64,000 nt of DNA, taken from assembly GCF_013201075.1 (NCBI RefSeq), contig NZ_CP053708.1, forward strand, positions 1,491,501 through 1,555,500, written 5' to 3'. The translations under genes were made by a program, and so were the position numbers. Below are positions 52,940-63,435 of the stretch, piece by piece. Position 1 is the first letter of the stretch, and the number at the start of each line of letters is the position of its first letter. The DNA is from Lichenicola cladoniae (GTDB taxonomy: Bacteria > Pseudomonadota > Alphaproteobacteria > Acetobacterales > Acetobacteraceae). Below the pieces are notes generated by a model, which was given only the letters and a program-made list of their open reading frames with translations, did not search any database and was not told the DNA's origin.

Positions 52940-53647
52940 ATGGCGGACGGGTTTGCCGATGCCGGCGGCGCAGCGTTGCTTCTGCGACCGGTCGTACGTG
53001 ATCTGCCGGCGACGGCATCCAGCGACTGGTTCGATGTTCCGGACCAGGCGTTGCTGGCGGGATTCCTCAGGAGAGTGATGCCGGAACGCAACGACGTGGA
53101 TGGCCTGGCGAGCATCGCCCTGGCGCGCTTCGGCTCCTTCGCCGGCCTGCTGGCGGCGCCGGTCAGGGAATTGCGCGGTATCGCCGGGTTCGGCACCCAC
53201 AGCCTGTCCGCGATCAAGCTGCTGCATGACGCGGCCCTTCGACTATCGCGGTCGCGCATGCAGGGCCAGCCGATCCTGTCCGACCGGGACGGCCTGCTGG
53301 ACTATCTGACCGCGGTCCTGGCCCGGGAGCGGATCGAGCAGTTCCGGATCCTGTTCCTCGATGCCGATGACCGGTTGATCGCCGACGAGGCGCAGGCGCG
53401 GGGCACCGTGAACCATACGCCGGTCTATCCGCGGGAGGTCGCGCGGCGGGCGCTGGAACTGCAGGCGCATGCGCTGGTGCTGGTGCACAACCACCCGAGC
53501 GGCGACCCTGCTCCGTCGCGGGAGGACATCGCCATGACCCGTCAGGTCGCGGCAGCCTGCGCCGTGATGCGTATCCTGGTGCGGGACCACCTGATCGTCG
53601 GAAACGCGCGCTGGACCAGCTTCCGGGACGAGGGCCTGCTCGACTGA
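52940..53647 (+). CDS. radC: RadC/JAB domain protein, intact JAMM
   Basis: A 235-residue protein from ATG 52940 with SD gggaggtcagg; a longer frame upstream has no start signal. The N-terminal region is shorter than in typical RadC. The C-terminal JAB domain is intact: residues 183-189 HNHPSGD, then PAPSREDIAMTRQV and RDHLIVG. Its function as a putative metalloprotease or DNA-linked protein is unproven in the family. It pairs with the motif-lacking paralogue at 36338. Confidence 0.85.
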   Translation: MADGFADAGGAALLLRPVVRDLPATASSDWFDVPDQALLAGFLRRVMPERNDVDGLASIALARFGSFAGLLAAPVRELRGIAGFGTHSLSAIKLLHDAALRLSRSRMQGQPILSDRDGLLDYLTAVLARERIEQFRILFLDADDRLIADEAQARGTVNHTPVYPREVARRALELQAHALVLVHNHPSGDPAPSREDIAMTRQVAAACAVMRILVRDHLIVGNARWTSFRDEGLLD

Positions 53648-53650
53648 GGA

Positions 53651-54817
53651 TCAGGCGTCCGGTTCAGCGGTGCCGGCCGCCGCCAGCGGTCCGAGTGCTG
53701 CCTGGATGCCGAATGCGCCCGGCAGGCCGCCTTTCGGGAACAGCCGGTTGACGTGACCCATCTTGCGCCCGGCACGCGCCTCCTGCTTGCCGTACAGGTG
53801 CGGCAGTAGTCCATTGGTGGCGAGGACCAGGGGCCATAGCGCCATGTCGGCCGGGCCGACCAGGTTCTTCATCAGCGCGTCGGAATGACGGGTCGCCGGC
53901 GGCAGCGGCAGGCCGGCGACGGCGCGGACATGCATCTCGAACTGGCTGACCAGGCAGGCATCCATGGTCCAGTGCCCGGAATTATGCGGGCGCGGGGCGA
54001 TCTCGTTCACCAGCAGCGTCCCGTCCGCGGCCACGAACATCTCGACCCCGAGCAGGCCCACGAGCCCGAGCGCCTCGGCGATCCGCACGGCGAGGGCCTG
54101 AGCCTCCTGCGCGATGTCCGGCGTGACCGGCGCCGGGGCCAGGGTCAGGTCGAGGATGTGATGGCGATGATGGTTCTGGACCGCGTCGTAGGTGCGGACC
54201 ACCCCGTCCAGGCCGCGTGCCACCATGACGCTGAGCTCGCAGGCGAAATCCACGAAGCCCTCGGCGACCAGCGGATGCGGGTCCAAGGCAGCGAAGGCCG
54301 CGTCGAGCTCGTTCCGCTCGCGGATAACCCGCTGGCCCTTGCCGTCGTATCCGAGGCGGGTGGTCTTGAGCACGAACGGCAGCCCGAGCGCCGTCGCCGC
54401 GTCGTCGAGCGACGTGCGGGTGTCGACAGTGTGCCATGGCGCCAGCGGGATCCCGGCATCGGCGAGGAAGCGCTTCTCCGCCAGCCGGTCCTGGCTGATC
54501 CTCAGGATCGACCCGTCCGGGCGAACAGGCTTCAGCGCCGACAGCAGCTCCAGCCCATCGGCGCTGATGTTCTCGAACTCGAAGGTGATGACATCCACGG
54601 CCGCCGCGAACCGCCGCAGCACGTCCGGATCGTCATGCGCGCCGATCGTGGCGCCGGTGGCGACCTGCGCCGCCGGACCATCCGGTTCCGTCGTCAGGAT
54701 GTGGGTGCGATAGCCCAGTCGCGCCGCGGCCATCGCTGACATGCGTCCGAGCTGCCCGCCGCCGATGATGCCGATGACCGAGCCGGGGGGAAGTGCCAGC
54801 TCGTGGCCCATCGTCAT
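53651..54817 (-). CDS. purK: 5-(carboxyamino)imidazole ribonucleotide synthase
   Basis: A 388-residue ATP-grasp enzyme. The N-terminus is GIIGGGQLGRMSAMAAARLGY and the ATP-grasp core has VLKTTRLGYDGKGQRVI, with NEIAPRPHNSGHWTMDAC in the active site. It converts AIR to N5-CAIR in purine synthesis. It follows purE by 10 bases in the same direction. Confidence 0.95.
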   Translation of the reverse strand: MTMGHELALPPGSVIGIIGGGQLGRMSAMAAARLGYRTHILTTEPDGPAAQVATGATIGAHDDPDVLRRFAAAVDVITFEFENISADGLELLSALKPVRPDGSILRISQDRLAEKRFLADAGIPLAPWHTVDTRTSLDDAATALGLPFVLKTTRLGYDGKGQRVIRERNELDAAFAALDPHPLVAEGFVDFACELSVMVARGLDGVVRTYDAVQNHHRHHILDLTLAPAPVTPDIAQEAQALAVRIAEALGLVGLLGVEMFVAADGTLLVNEIAPRPHNSGHWTMDACLVSQFEMHVRAVAGLPLPPATRHSDALMKNLVGPADMALWPLVLATNGLLPHLYGKQEARAGRKMGHVNRLFPKGGLPGAFGIQAALGPLAAAGTAEPDA

Positions 54818-54827
54818 GCAGCCGGAC

Positions 54828-55364
54828 TCAAGGAACCGGGACTTCCGGGACCGCGGCGGTCTGCAGGGCCCGCCATGCCTCGAGCCGTGCCATGAGCGCC
54901 CCGTCCGACAGGGCCAGGATCGAGGCGGCCAGCAGGGCGGCGTTGATCGCGCCGGGCTTGCCGATCGCCAGGGTCCCGACCGGGACGCCGGCCGGCATCT
55001 GGACGATCGACAGCAGGCTGTCGATGCCGTTGAGGGCGGCGCTTTCCACGGGCACGCCGAGCACCGGCAGCAGGGTCCAGGCCGAGCACATGCCGGGAAG
55101 GTGGGCTGCTCCGCCGGCGCCGGCGATGATGACCTGCAGACCGCGCCCGGCGGCCTTGCTGGCGTAGTCCATCAGCCGGTCCGGCGTGCGGTGGGCGGAG
55201 ATGATCCGGGTCTCGAAGGCGATGCCGAGCGTGTCGAGCTGGGTTGCCGCGTGCGACAGGGTGGTCCAGTCGGACTGGCTGCCCATGATGATGCCGACGA
55301 CCGGTTCGTCGATCCCGGCCGGGATGTCGGATACCGCGTCGTCGCCGAATTCCGTCTCGCTCAT
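54828..55364 (-). CDS. purE: 5-(carboxyamino)imidazole ribonucleotide mutase
   Basis: A 178-residue protein with the PurE signature: [44 protein letters not shown] and [31 protein letters not shown]. It moves the carboxyl group of N5-CAIR to give CAIR. It forms an operon with purK just downstream. The start may lie a few codons further in. Confidence 0.95.
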   Translation of the reverse strand: MSETEFGDDAVSDIPAGIDEPVVGIIMGSQSDWTTLSHAATQLDTLGIAFETRIISAHRTPDRLMDYASKAAGRGLQVIIAGAGGAAHLPGMCSAWTLLPVLGVPVESAALNGIDSLLSIVQMPAGVPVGTLAIGKPGAINAALLAASILALSDGALMARLEAWRALQTAAVPEVPVP

Positions 55365-55391
55365 GCAGGCGATTCCTGAAGCTGGTTGATA

Positions 55392-55604
55392 CTAGGCGAT
55401 GCTGTCCGGGATGAGCCGACTTTCGAGCCAGGAGATCTCGTCCTTCAGCAGCAGCTTGCGCTTCTTGAGGCGCTGGATCTGGAGCTGGTCGATCGGCTGC
55501 GGCGCCAGCCGGCCGATCACGGTGTCGAGGTCACGGTGCTCGCTGCGCAGCTCGTGCAGTCTGCGTAACAGGGTATCGCGGTCGATCAGCATGGGACTTC
55601 GCAT
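55392..55604 (-). CDS. DUF465 family small protein (YdcH-like)
   Basis: A 70-residue helical protein with a heptad pattern (LRRLHELRSEHRDLDTVI, LQIQRLKKRKLLLKDEISWLESRLIPD). DUF465 proteins are short, conserved, alpha-helical and of unknown function. The stop lies just before the purE start region, but it is likely a separate unit. Confidence 0.82.
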   Translation of the reverse strand: MRSPMLIDRDTLLRRLHELRSEHRDLDTVIGRLAPQPIDQLQIQRLKKRKLLLKDEISWLESRLIPDSIA

Positions 55605-55700
55605 AGCATGCGACCGTGGTCGGGCTCAATTTAGCAGTGGAATTCGGAGGGAGCGCGGGTCTAGCGTCGGATCGTTCCAAACAGACGAACCGGAGGCACC

Positions 55701-55871
55701 ATGAACCTACCGTCACGGATCGAGAGCCTGAGGACCAGACACGCATCGCTCGATACGCGCATTTTCGATGAGGACCGACGTCCGGCACCCGACCAGGGTG
55801 CCCTGACCCGCCTCAAGCGCGAGAAGCTATGGGTCAAGGAAGAAATGGAACGACTGCGGCAGCGTATGTGA
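55701..55871 (+). CDS. Second DUF465-type small protein
   Basis: A 56-residue protein from ATG 55701 with an excellent SD (ccggaggcaccatg). It shows the DUF465 plan: SRIESLRTRHASLDTRIFDEDRRPAPDQ, then LTRLKREKLWVKEEMERLRQRM. It is divergent from the first DUF465 gene 97 bases away, so the two are a divergent pair of small helical paralogues. Function unknown. Confidence 0.75.
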   Translation: MNLPSRIESLRTRHASLDTRIFDEDRRPAPDQGALTRLKREKLWVKEEMERLRQRM

Positions 55872-55976
55872 GGCTGGCGCCACTTCCGGCTATTTCATAG
55901 TCGCCCCACGGGGCGCCACCCACGAGCGGGAAGCGGCCGAGGCTGCTTCCCGTCAGGCTCGCTGACGCGAACGGCG

Positions 55977-56558
55977 TCAGGCCGCCTCTTCGTCCGGCAG
56001 CGGCATCGGCGGTGTCGGCACATGCTGGCCGTCACGCACCAGGCGATCGTTGGCGGTGGTGACCATCGCATTGAGATCGGTCTGGCTGCACAGGCCGAGA
56101 ATGACCGGGTCGCGCGGCTTGATGTTGGCGCTGTTCCAATGCTGGCGGTCGCGCACCTTGGCGATGGTATCCTTGGTGGTACCCAGCAGCTTGATCACCT
56201 GGACTTCGCTGAGCTGCGGATAGTTGCGCAGCACGAACGCGATCGCATCCGGGCGGTCGTTGCGCTTGGCCACCGGCGTATAGCGCGCGCCCCTGGAACG
56301 GCGGGTCACCGGATTGTTGGCGGACAGCACCGTCAGCCGTGCCTCGGAATCTTTCTCGCACCGGGCCACATCTTCGGCGGTGACCTGGTGGTTGGCTACC
56401 GGATCGTAGCCGACGATGCCCTGGGCCACTTCGCCGTCGGCGATCGCCTGGACCTCGAGCGGATGCATTCCGCAGAACTCGGCGATCTGCGTGAAGGTGA
56501 GGGCCGTCTTCTCGATCAGCCACACTGCGGTGGCTTTCGGCATCAGGGGCAACGTCAT
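55977..56558 (-). CDS. trcR: Cell cycle transcriptional regulator TrcR family (DUF1013)
   Basis: A 193-residue protein from ATG 56558. It has the DUF1013 pattern: LPLMPKATAVWLIEKTALTFTQIAEFCGMHPLEVQAIADGEVAQGI, GYDPVANHQ and CEKDSEARL. A second HTH-like part follows (LSEVQVIKLLGTTKDTIAKVRDRQHWNSANI). DUF1013 includes TrcR, a cell-cycle regulator of alphaproteobacteria. Upstream of it lies the hsp20 pseudogene region. Confidence 0.87.
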   Translation of the reverse strand: MTLPLMPKATAVWLIEKTALTFTQIAEFCGMHPLEVQAIADGEVAQGIVGYDPVANHQVTAEDVARCEKDSEARLTVLSANNPVTRRSRGARYTPVAKRNDRPDAIAFVLRNYPQLSEVQVIKLLGTTKDTIAKVRDRQHWNSANIKPRDPVILGLCSQTDLNAMVTTANDRLVRDGQHVPTPPMPLPDEEAA

Positions 56559-56698
56559 GCGGCTGTCCTCTCGGGTGCGCCGCCACGACCGGTGCGCACC
56601 AGCGCTTGAATGGGATGTGCCTCCACGAGCGGGCACGATATGCGGCGGATATGGGCGCCGCGCCTACGGTGGGTCAAGCCATCTCAGGCATGCAACAG

Positions 56699-56722
56699 AA
56701 AAGGGGCCGGTTTCCCGGCCCC
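56699..56722 (-). terminator. Rho-independent terminator of the hsp20 gene
   Basis: On the minus strand: GGGGCCGG, loop GAAA, CCGGCCCC, then TTTT. The eight-base perfect stem plus T tract lies 34 bases after the hsp20 stop. Confidence 0.85.
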
Positions 56723-56755
56723 TCCCTGCGTTCATGAAACAGACGCCGGTCCTGC

Positions 56756-57232
56756 TCAGGCGGCCTGGGTCGCCGCCGTCGCCGCGCCGTCGTTTGCCGG
56801 GCCGGCCAGCGTGGTGCCAGCCGAACCGACGGTGATGCGACGTGGCTTCAGCGCCTCCGGAACGACGCGCTTCACGCCGATCTGGAGCAATCCGTTGACC
56901 AGATCCGCCTGCTCGACCTGGATGTGGTCGGCCAGCACGAACCGGCGCTCGAACGCGCGGGCCGCAATCCCGCGATACAGGACCTCGCGGCCGTCCTGCT
57001 CCCCGACTCGACCGGAAACGACCAGGGTGTTGTCCTGGACGGTCAGTTCGATGTTCTAGGGCCCGAAACCGGCCACGGCCATCGTCAGCACGTAGCTGTC
57101 GTCGCCGCTCTTCTCGATGTTGTAGGGGGGGTAGGACGCCGTGCTCGTCGCCTGCGCCGCGTGATTGACCTGGCGAGCCAGACGATCGAAGCCGATCGCG
57201 GTACGGAACAGGGGTGCGAAATCGTAAGTCAT
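56756..57232 (-). pseudogene. Small heat shock protein (Hsp20/IbpA type) with an in-frame amber codon
   Basis: Frame from ATG 57232 (strong SD gaggagg) to stop at 56756, 158 codons. It has the IbpA type N-terminus (MTYDFAPLFRTAIGFDRLAR), the start of the alpha-crystallin domain (YPPYNIEKSGDDSYVLTMAVAGFGP) and its end (ALKPRRITV). Codon 59 is TAG (plus-strand cta at 57056-57058), at a place where the family normally has Glu (GFGPENIEL), one base from GAG. All the rest is intact, including the terminator. It may be a genuine nonsense mutation, a sequencing error, or a readthrough case. Without suppression only the first 58 residues are made. Confidence 0.85.
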
Positions 57233-57345
57233 TGTAAAACCTCCTCAGGAGCAAGGTTCAGAGGCTCTCCACCAGGGCAGAGCCGGTCCAGTTCTCAGTC
57301 TCGCCAGAAACCCCGAATGGGCATCCCCGGCTGCACCAGAAATGG

Positions 57346-57376
57346 AAAGTGCCGCCCTTGGGATCAAGGGCGGCAC
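57346..57376 (-). terminator. Hairpin terminator after rpmE
   Basis: Inverted repeat AGTGCCGCCCTT / AAGGGCGGCACT around a six-base loop. On the minus strand it lies about 35 bases after the rpmE stop. The T tract (ttccattt) is weak. Confidence 0.65.
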
Positions 57377-57409
57377 TCCAAAAACTCGTTCGTGAGGAAA
57401 AGCGGCGGA

Positions 57410-57640
57410 TCAGGGTTCCTTGCGAAGACCCAGGCCGGCGAACTTCTTGTTGAACTTGGCGACCTGGCCGCCGGTGTCCATCATGCGCTGCACGCCGGTC
57501 CAGGCCGGATGCGACTTCGGATCGACGTCCAACCGGAGCGTGTCACCCTCCTTGCCGAAGCAGGAGCGGGTGGTGAACTGGGTGCCGTCGGTCATGACGA
57601 TGTTCACGGTGTGGTATTCGGGGTGGATGCCGGGCTTCAT
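57410..57640 (-). CDS. rpmE: 50S ribosomal protein L31
   Basis: A 76-residue protein opening [26 protein letters not shown] and continuing [15 protein letters not shown], the L31 signature. The zinc-binding CxxC pair is absent, as in the zinc-independent C- forms. A good SD (caaggaaattgcgacatg) precedes it. Confidence 0.95.
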   Translation of the reverse strand: MKPGIHPEYHTVNIVMTDGTQFTTRSCFGKEGDTLRLDVDPKSHPAWTGVQRMMDTGGQVAKFNKKFAGLGLRKEP

Positions 57641-57737
57641 GTCGCAATTTCCTTGGGGCGTGACGACGCCGCCGATACCGACCGGGGCGTAATCGGGCGC
57701 GTATAGAGGAGGCGGCGCGCCCGATCAATGTTTCCCT

Positions 57738-58325
57738 CTAGTTGGCCTTCTTCACGGCCTTCTCGGTGTAGCGCAGGAACGTGGTGTCGGCGGTCTTCTT
57801 CTGCTCGGGCGAGAAGCTCTCGTACAGCGCCTGGAACGGGGGCAGTAGCTGCTGGACGTTACGGGAGTTGGTCTCCTCGACTTCGCCGTAGGACTGGAGG
57901 TCCTGCACGGCGTTCATCGAGCCGTAGCTGCTCTGGCGCTTGGCATAGACCGCGTCCATCTGGACCACGTTCTGCCGCATAGCGCTGCCGAAGCTCTGCC
58001 ACAGCGCTTCCTGTTCCGGCTTGATCTTCAGGACGGTATGCAGGCTGGTGATGTGAGATTCGATCCGTCCCGCCTTCTCCTTGCCGAGCTTGGTCTGCAA
58101 GGCACCCGAGCTGGTCATCTCCGCGGCGACCGGTGCGGCATCCGTCGCCGGTGCGGCCATGGCCGGAGCGGTGGGTGCCGCAGGTGCAGCCGGTGTCTCG
58201 GACGCGGCAACCTGGGCCACGGCCGGGGCGGCGAGGAGCGGAGCGGTCAGGGCGAAAGTGGCGAGGGCTCCGGCCCCGAGCAGTTTGCGGAAGTCCATCA
58301 AAGGAGCACGCACGTGTCGCAGCAT
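57738..58325 (-). CDS. LTXXQ-motif (Spy/CpxP-like) periplasmic protein
   Basis: A 195-residue protein from ATG 58325 (SD aggagaagac). A signal peptide or membrane start (LGAGALATFALTAPLLAAPAVAQ) is followed by an Ala/Pro linker and a helical region with two LTXXQ-like motifs (IKPEQEALWQSF and FSPEQKKTADTTFL). Spy/CpxP relatives are periplasmic chaperones or envelope-stress sensors. It is divergent from pdxY 47 bases away. Confidence 0.78.
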   Translation of the reverse strand: MLRHVRAPLMDFRKLLGAGALATFALTAPLLAAPAVAQVAASETPAAPAAPTAPAMAAPATDAAPVAAEMTSSGALQTKLGKEKAGRIESHITSLHTVLKIKPEQEALWQSFGSAMRQNVVQMDAVYAKRQSSYGSMNAVQDLQSYGEVEETNSRNVQQLLPPFQALYESFSPEQKKTADTTFLRYTEKAVKKAN

Positions 58326-58372
58326 CTTGTCTTCTCCTGTCGGGTTCTCGTCCTCCAGGACATCGGCCGCCC

Positions 58373-59254
58373 ATGGAGAAAAACGTGAACATCCTGTCGA
58401 TCCAGTCATGGGTCGCATACGGACATGTCGGAAATGCGGCTGCGCTGTTTCCATTGCAGCGGCTCGGCGCCGAGGTGTGGGCCGTCAACACTGTACAGTT
58501 CTCCAACCATCCCGGCCATGGCGGCTTCACCGGCCAGGTTTTCACCGGCGCGATGATCGGCGAACTGGTGCGCGGCATCGCCGCCCTTGGGGTCCTGGCC
58601 GAGACCGATGCCGTGCTGTCGGGATATCTCGGCGACGAGAGCATCGGCGAGGCTGTGCTGGATGCGGTCGCACGGGTCCGGACAGTGCGGCCCGACATGC
58701 TGTATTGCTGCGATCCGGTGATGGGCGACCGTGGGCCCGGCCTGTACGTCCGTGCCGGCATCCCGGGCCTGCTGCACGGCCGCGCGGTGGCGCAGGCCGA
58801 CATCCTGACCCCGAACCAGTTCGAGCTCGAGCAGCTGGTACCGGAGCTCGGCGACGGACCGCATGGCGTCCAGGTGCTGGCCGACGCCGCGCGCGGCCTG
58901 CGCGGCCGGATGCACCAGCCTGGCCCGCGATGCGTCCTGGTGACCAGTGTCGAGGCCCAGGAGACCCCGGCCGAAGCGCTGGACCTGCTTCTCGTGTTCG
59001 ACGGCGGTGCGGCCTTGCTCCGCACCCCAAGGCTGCCGATCAACCCCAGCGGCGCCGGCGACCTGATCTCGGCGCTTTTCCTGTTTCACCTGCGCGACGG
59101 CAGCGATCCGGTGAACGCGCTGGAACGGGCGGCGGCGTCGGTCTGGGGCATCCTGCAACGGACCGCCGAGGCAGGCTCGCGCGAACTGCTTCTGGTGCAG
59201 GCGCAGGACGAACTGATCCGCCCATCACGAATATTTCGGGCGCAGCTGCTCTGA
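58373..59254 (+). CDS. pdxY: Pyridoxal kinase
   Basis: A 293-residue ribokinase-fold enzyme from ATG 58373. Features: ILSIQSWVAYGHVGNAAALFPLQRLG, WAVNTVQFSNHPGHGG, LYCCDPVMGDRGPGLYV and LPINPSGAGDLISALFL with the catalytic Asp of the GAGD motif. It phosphorylates pyridoxal for PLP salvage. The frame is open upstream across the opposing gene; the ATG after ccgccc fits the family start. Confidence 0.93.
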   Translation: MEKNVNILSIQSWVAYGHVGNAAALFPLQRLGAEVWAVNTVQFSNHPGHGGFTGQVFTGAMIGELVRGIAALGVLAETDAVLSGYLGDESIGEAVLDAVARVRTVRPDMLYCCDPVMGDRGPGLYVRAGIPGLLHGRAVAQADILTPNQFELEQLVPELGDGPHGVQVLADAARGLRGRMHQPGPRCVLVTSVEAQETPAEALDLLLVFDGGAALLRTPRLPINPSGAGDLISALFLFHLRDGSDPVNALERAAASVWGILQRTAEAGSRELLLVQAQDELIRPSRIFRAQLL

Positions 59255-59331
59255 CGACCCGTTCGTGGAATTGAGACAGATCGACGAAGCGGCTACCGTT
59301 TTCAGAGCATACCGAAATAAGGGAACGTACC

Positions 59332-59829
59332 ATGGCACTGAAACCTCATGCGATCCGGGCTCCAGGCTGGGTCTCCGAGTTCAGCGCGTTCATCATGCGC
59401 GGCAACGTCGTCGACCTTGCAGTCGGTATCATCATCGGCGCCGCCTTCACCACGATCGTGCAGAGCCTGGTCAAGGACATCTTCACGCCGCTGATCGGCC
59501 TGGTCGTGGGCGGCATCGATTTCTCCAACATCTTCGTGACGCTGAGGGGCACGCATTACGCGACCCTGGCGGAAGCCCAGCGGCTGGGCTCGCCCACGCT
59601 CAATGTCGGGCTGTTCCTGAATGCCGTGATCCAGTTCCTGATCGTCGGCCTGGTGATCTTCTGGGTCGTGAAGCTGCTGACCAAGCTGCATGTGCGCCAG
59701 GAGGCGAAGGAAGCGATCGTGCTCCCGACCGCGAGCGAACTGCTGCTGGTCGAGATCCGTGACCTTCTGGCGCGGCGGGAAGCAGTGCCGGCGACCGAGC
59801 CGACATTGCCGCCCTCCCTGTCGATCTGA
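59332..59829 (+). CDS. mscL: Large-conductance mechanosensitive channel
   Basis: A 165-residue MscL. N-terminal FSAFIMRGNVVDLAVGIIIGAAFTTIVQSLVKDIFTPLIG is the first helix, followed by a periplasmic loop and the second helix NAVIQFLIVGLVIFWVVKLLTKL. A C-terminal helix region follows. It opens at high membrane tension to release solutes. It is slightly longer than the E. coli form. Confidence 0.95.
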   Translation: MALKPHAIRAPGWVSEFSAFIMRGNVVDLAVGIIIGAAFTTIVQSLVKDIFTPLIGLVVGGIDFSNIFVTLRGTHYATLAEAQRLGSPTLNVGLFLNAVIQFLIVGLVIFWVVKLLTKLHVRQEAKEAIVLPTASELLLVEIRDLLARREAVPATEPTLPPSLSI

Positions 59830-59834
59830 GCGCG

Positions 59835-60257
59835 TCAGCCCTTCATGCTGTCGGGGACGGTACCGCCGTTCTCCTGCAGCTTCTGCACCACCGCCTTGTG
59901 CAGGGCGATATTCTCTTCCGCGCTGCCATCGGCGCCGGCATGGACATCGAGTTCGCCGGCGAGGGTCTTGCGGGCCTGGAGACTGGAATCCAGGTCCAGC
60001 AGCTTGAGCAGGTCAACGATCGACGTCTGGTAGTTCAGGTTGCCGCCCTTCTGCTCCGCCAGCTTGGACAGCACCGCGCCGACATCGACGGACTGCAGAG
60101 ATGCGCCGGCCGGTGCGGCGGCCGGTGTGGAGGGCGAGGGCGCATCCGGGCTGCCGGCAGCGGGCGCGGCGGCCGGTGTGGCTGCATCCGCGGAGCCGAC
60201 CGCTCCGGTCGCGAAGTGGACGATCTTGTCCATGATCGATCCGAAAAAGCTCATCAC
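59835..60257 (-). CDS. DUF3597 domain protein
   Basis: A 140-residue protein. A hydrophobic N-terminus (MMSFFGSIMDKIVHF), a long Ala/Pro/Ser linker and a C-terminal helical domain with VDVGAVLSKLAEQKGGNLNYQTSIVDLLKLLDLDSSLQARKTLAGEL match DUF3597. Function unknown. It converges with mscL, with its stop 6 bases from the mscL stop. Confidence 0.82.
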   Translation of the reverse strand: MMSFFGSIMDKIVHFATGAVGSADAATPAAAPAAGSPDAPSPSTPAAAPAGASLQSVDVGAVLSKLAEQKGGNLNYQTSIVDLLKLLDLDSSLQARKTLAGELDVHAGADGSAEENIALHKAVVQKLQENGGTVPDSMKG

Positions 60258-60459
60258 GGTATCCTTTCTCGATGTGCTGGCACTCCATCGTCCGGAACGA
60301 GTCGAGGTTCCGCCTGTTGGCGCCTGGTGACAGCTTGATAAGATCTCGGCTCGTGAGATCTAGTGTAGACCCATATCGGTCCGATCCGGAGAATGCCCGC
60401 ATGTCCCAGCCACGGTTCATCCCAGTCTTCAGGCAAGTTTCCTGAGCCGGCTGCTACCC

Positions 60460-60822
60460 ATGGCGCGTGCCTGCTCGTTGATGGCCATCGTCATGCTCGG
60501 TGGATGCGGCGTCGGTGGCTCGTCCGGTCCGGCGATCGGCGCCCGGGACGATCATCATCCGGCCAGCCTGATCGATGGATACCTGATCGCCCGCGGCATG
60601 GCCCTAAGCTACGGCCATTCCGGACGCGCCGGGCCGGCCGAGATCGCGCAGCTCGTGCAATATGATCACGCGGCACTGATGGCAGTGGTGACGGCCCAGC
60701 TGGAGCCTGGCGACGAGCGCAACATGCAGGCCGAGCGGGCGCTGCAGACGCTGGTCGATTTCACCGGTGCGAACGACCTGAAGCCGGACCCGGCAATGCC
60801 GGTAGCCCCAGCGGTGCAATAA
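60460..60822 (+). CDS. Small lipoprotein of unknown function
   Basis: A 120-residue protein with a lipoprotein signal (MARACSLMAIVMLGGCGVGG; lipobox LGGC). The mature part is short and helical (LIARGMALSYGHS, MAVVTAQLEPGDERN). No family recognised. It is convergent with secF. Confidence 0.6.
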   Translation: MARACSLMAIVMLGGCGVGGSSGPAIGARDDHHPASLIDGYLIARGMALSYGHSGRAGPAEIAQLVQYDHAALMAVVTAQLEPGDERNMQAERALQTLVDFTGANDLKPDPAMPVAPAVQ

Positions 60823-60878
60823 GGCGAGCGGCTTGTCGGCGCCGACTTCGGAGGCGGCAGCGACCCGGGAACGACCGG

Positions 60879-61865
60879 CTATTTCGCCTTGGCGCGGGGC
60901 GGGGCCGGCTTCTGCGCGTCGCGACGCAGCCGCTTCTCGCCCAGCAGCAGCAGGATCGGGGCGGCGATGAAGATCGAGGACGAGGTGCCGACGACAATGC
61001 CGAACAGCATCACCCAGGCAAAGCCGGCCAGGGTGTGGCCGCCGAACAGGGCCAGTGGCAACGCGGCCAGGAACACGGTGGATGACGTGCCGAGCGTCCG
61101 GTTCAGGGTCTCGTTGATCGACAGGTCGATCAGCTCGCGCAGCGGCATGGTGCGATACTTGCGAAGATTCTCCCGCACCCGGTCATAGACCACGACCTTG
61201 TCGTTGGTGGAGTAGCCGAGGACGGTCAGGATCGCCGCCACCATCACCAGGTCGAACTCGAACCGGGTGATTGCCAGGAAGCCGATGGTCTTGGTGATGT
61301 CGAGCACCAGCGTCGCCACGGCGCTGACCGCGAACTCCCATTCGAAGCGAAACCAGATATAGGCCAGGATCATCAGCAGGCTGATCCCGAGCGCCAGCAA
61401 TCCGTTGCGGAACAGCTCCGACGACACCGACGCGCCGACCGCGTCGGCGCGCAGGATCTGCGTCCCCGGCTGGGCCTGGCTGACGCCGGCGCGAACCTTG
61501 TCGACCAGCGACTGGGTCGCTGCCTCGGAACCGGCATCCTTGCCTGCGGGCGCATCGAGGCGGATCAGCACGTCGTCGGCACTGCCGAACCGTTGCAGGC
61601 CGGCATTGGTGACGTGCTGTGCCGCGAGCCCGGCGCGGATCTTGGCGAAATCGGCCGGTCCCTGAGTGCGCGCCTCGACGACAATGCCGCCCTTGAAGTC
61701 GATGCCGAGCGACAGCCCGGGATAGAAGAACAGCCCCACCGACGCCGCCGACAGGAACGCCGAGACCGCGAGCCCCAGGAAGCGGCCGCGCATGAACTTG
61801 ATGCGGGTGCCGTCCTTGACGAAGCGGAAGCGCGGACGAAGCAGGGCCGAGGTCGAATTGGACAT
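60879..61865 (-). CDS. secF: Protein translocase subunit SecF
   Basis: A 328-residue membrane protein from ATG 61865. It has a SecF N-terminal helix (FLGLAVSAFLSAASVGLFF), a GIDFKGGIVVEAR segment, several helices (IWFRFEWEFAVSAVATLVLDITKTIGFLA), and the YSTNDKVVVYDRVRENLRK motif. It works with SecD to drive protein export by the proton motive force. It follows secD by 10 bases. Confidence 0.94.
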   Translation of the reverse strand: MSNSTSALLRPRFRFVKDGTRIKFMRGRFLGLAVSAFLSAASVGLFFYPGLSLGIDFKGGIVVEARTQGPADFAKIRAGLAAQHVTNAGLQRFGSADDVLIRLDAPAGKDAGSEAATQSLVDKVRAGVSQAQPGTQILRADAVGASVSSELFRNGLLALGISLLMILAYIWFRFEWEFAVSAVATLVLDITKTIGFLAITRFEFDLVMVAAILTVLGYSTNDKVVVYDRVRENLRKYRTMPLRELIDLSINETLNRTLGTSSTVFLAALPLALFGGHTLAGFAWVMLFGIVVGTSSSIFIAAPILLLLGEKRLRRDAQKPAPPRAKAK

Positions 61866-61875
61866 GGGCGAGAGC

Positions 61876-63435
<1,560 letters not shown>

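Noticed and set aside
55920-55965. Inverted repeat cgggaagc...gcttcccg as a terminator between DUF465 and trcR
   Set aside because: The stem is real, but neither side has a T tract, so its function is unclear and it was not listed as a terminator.
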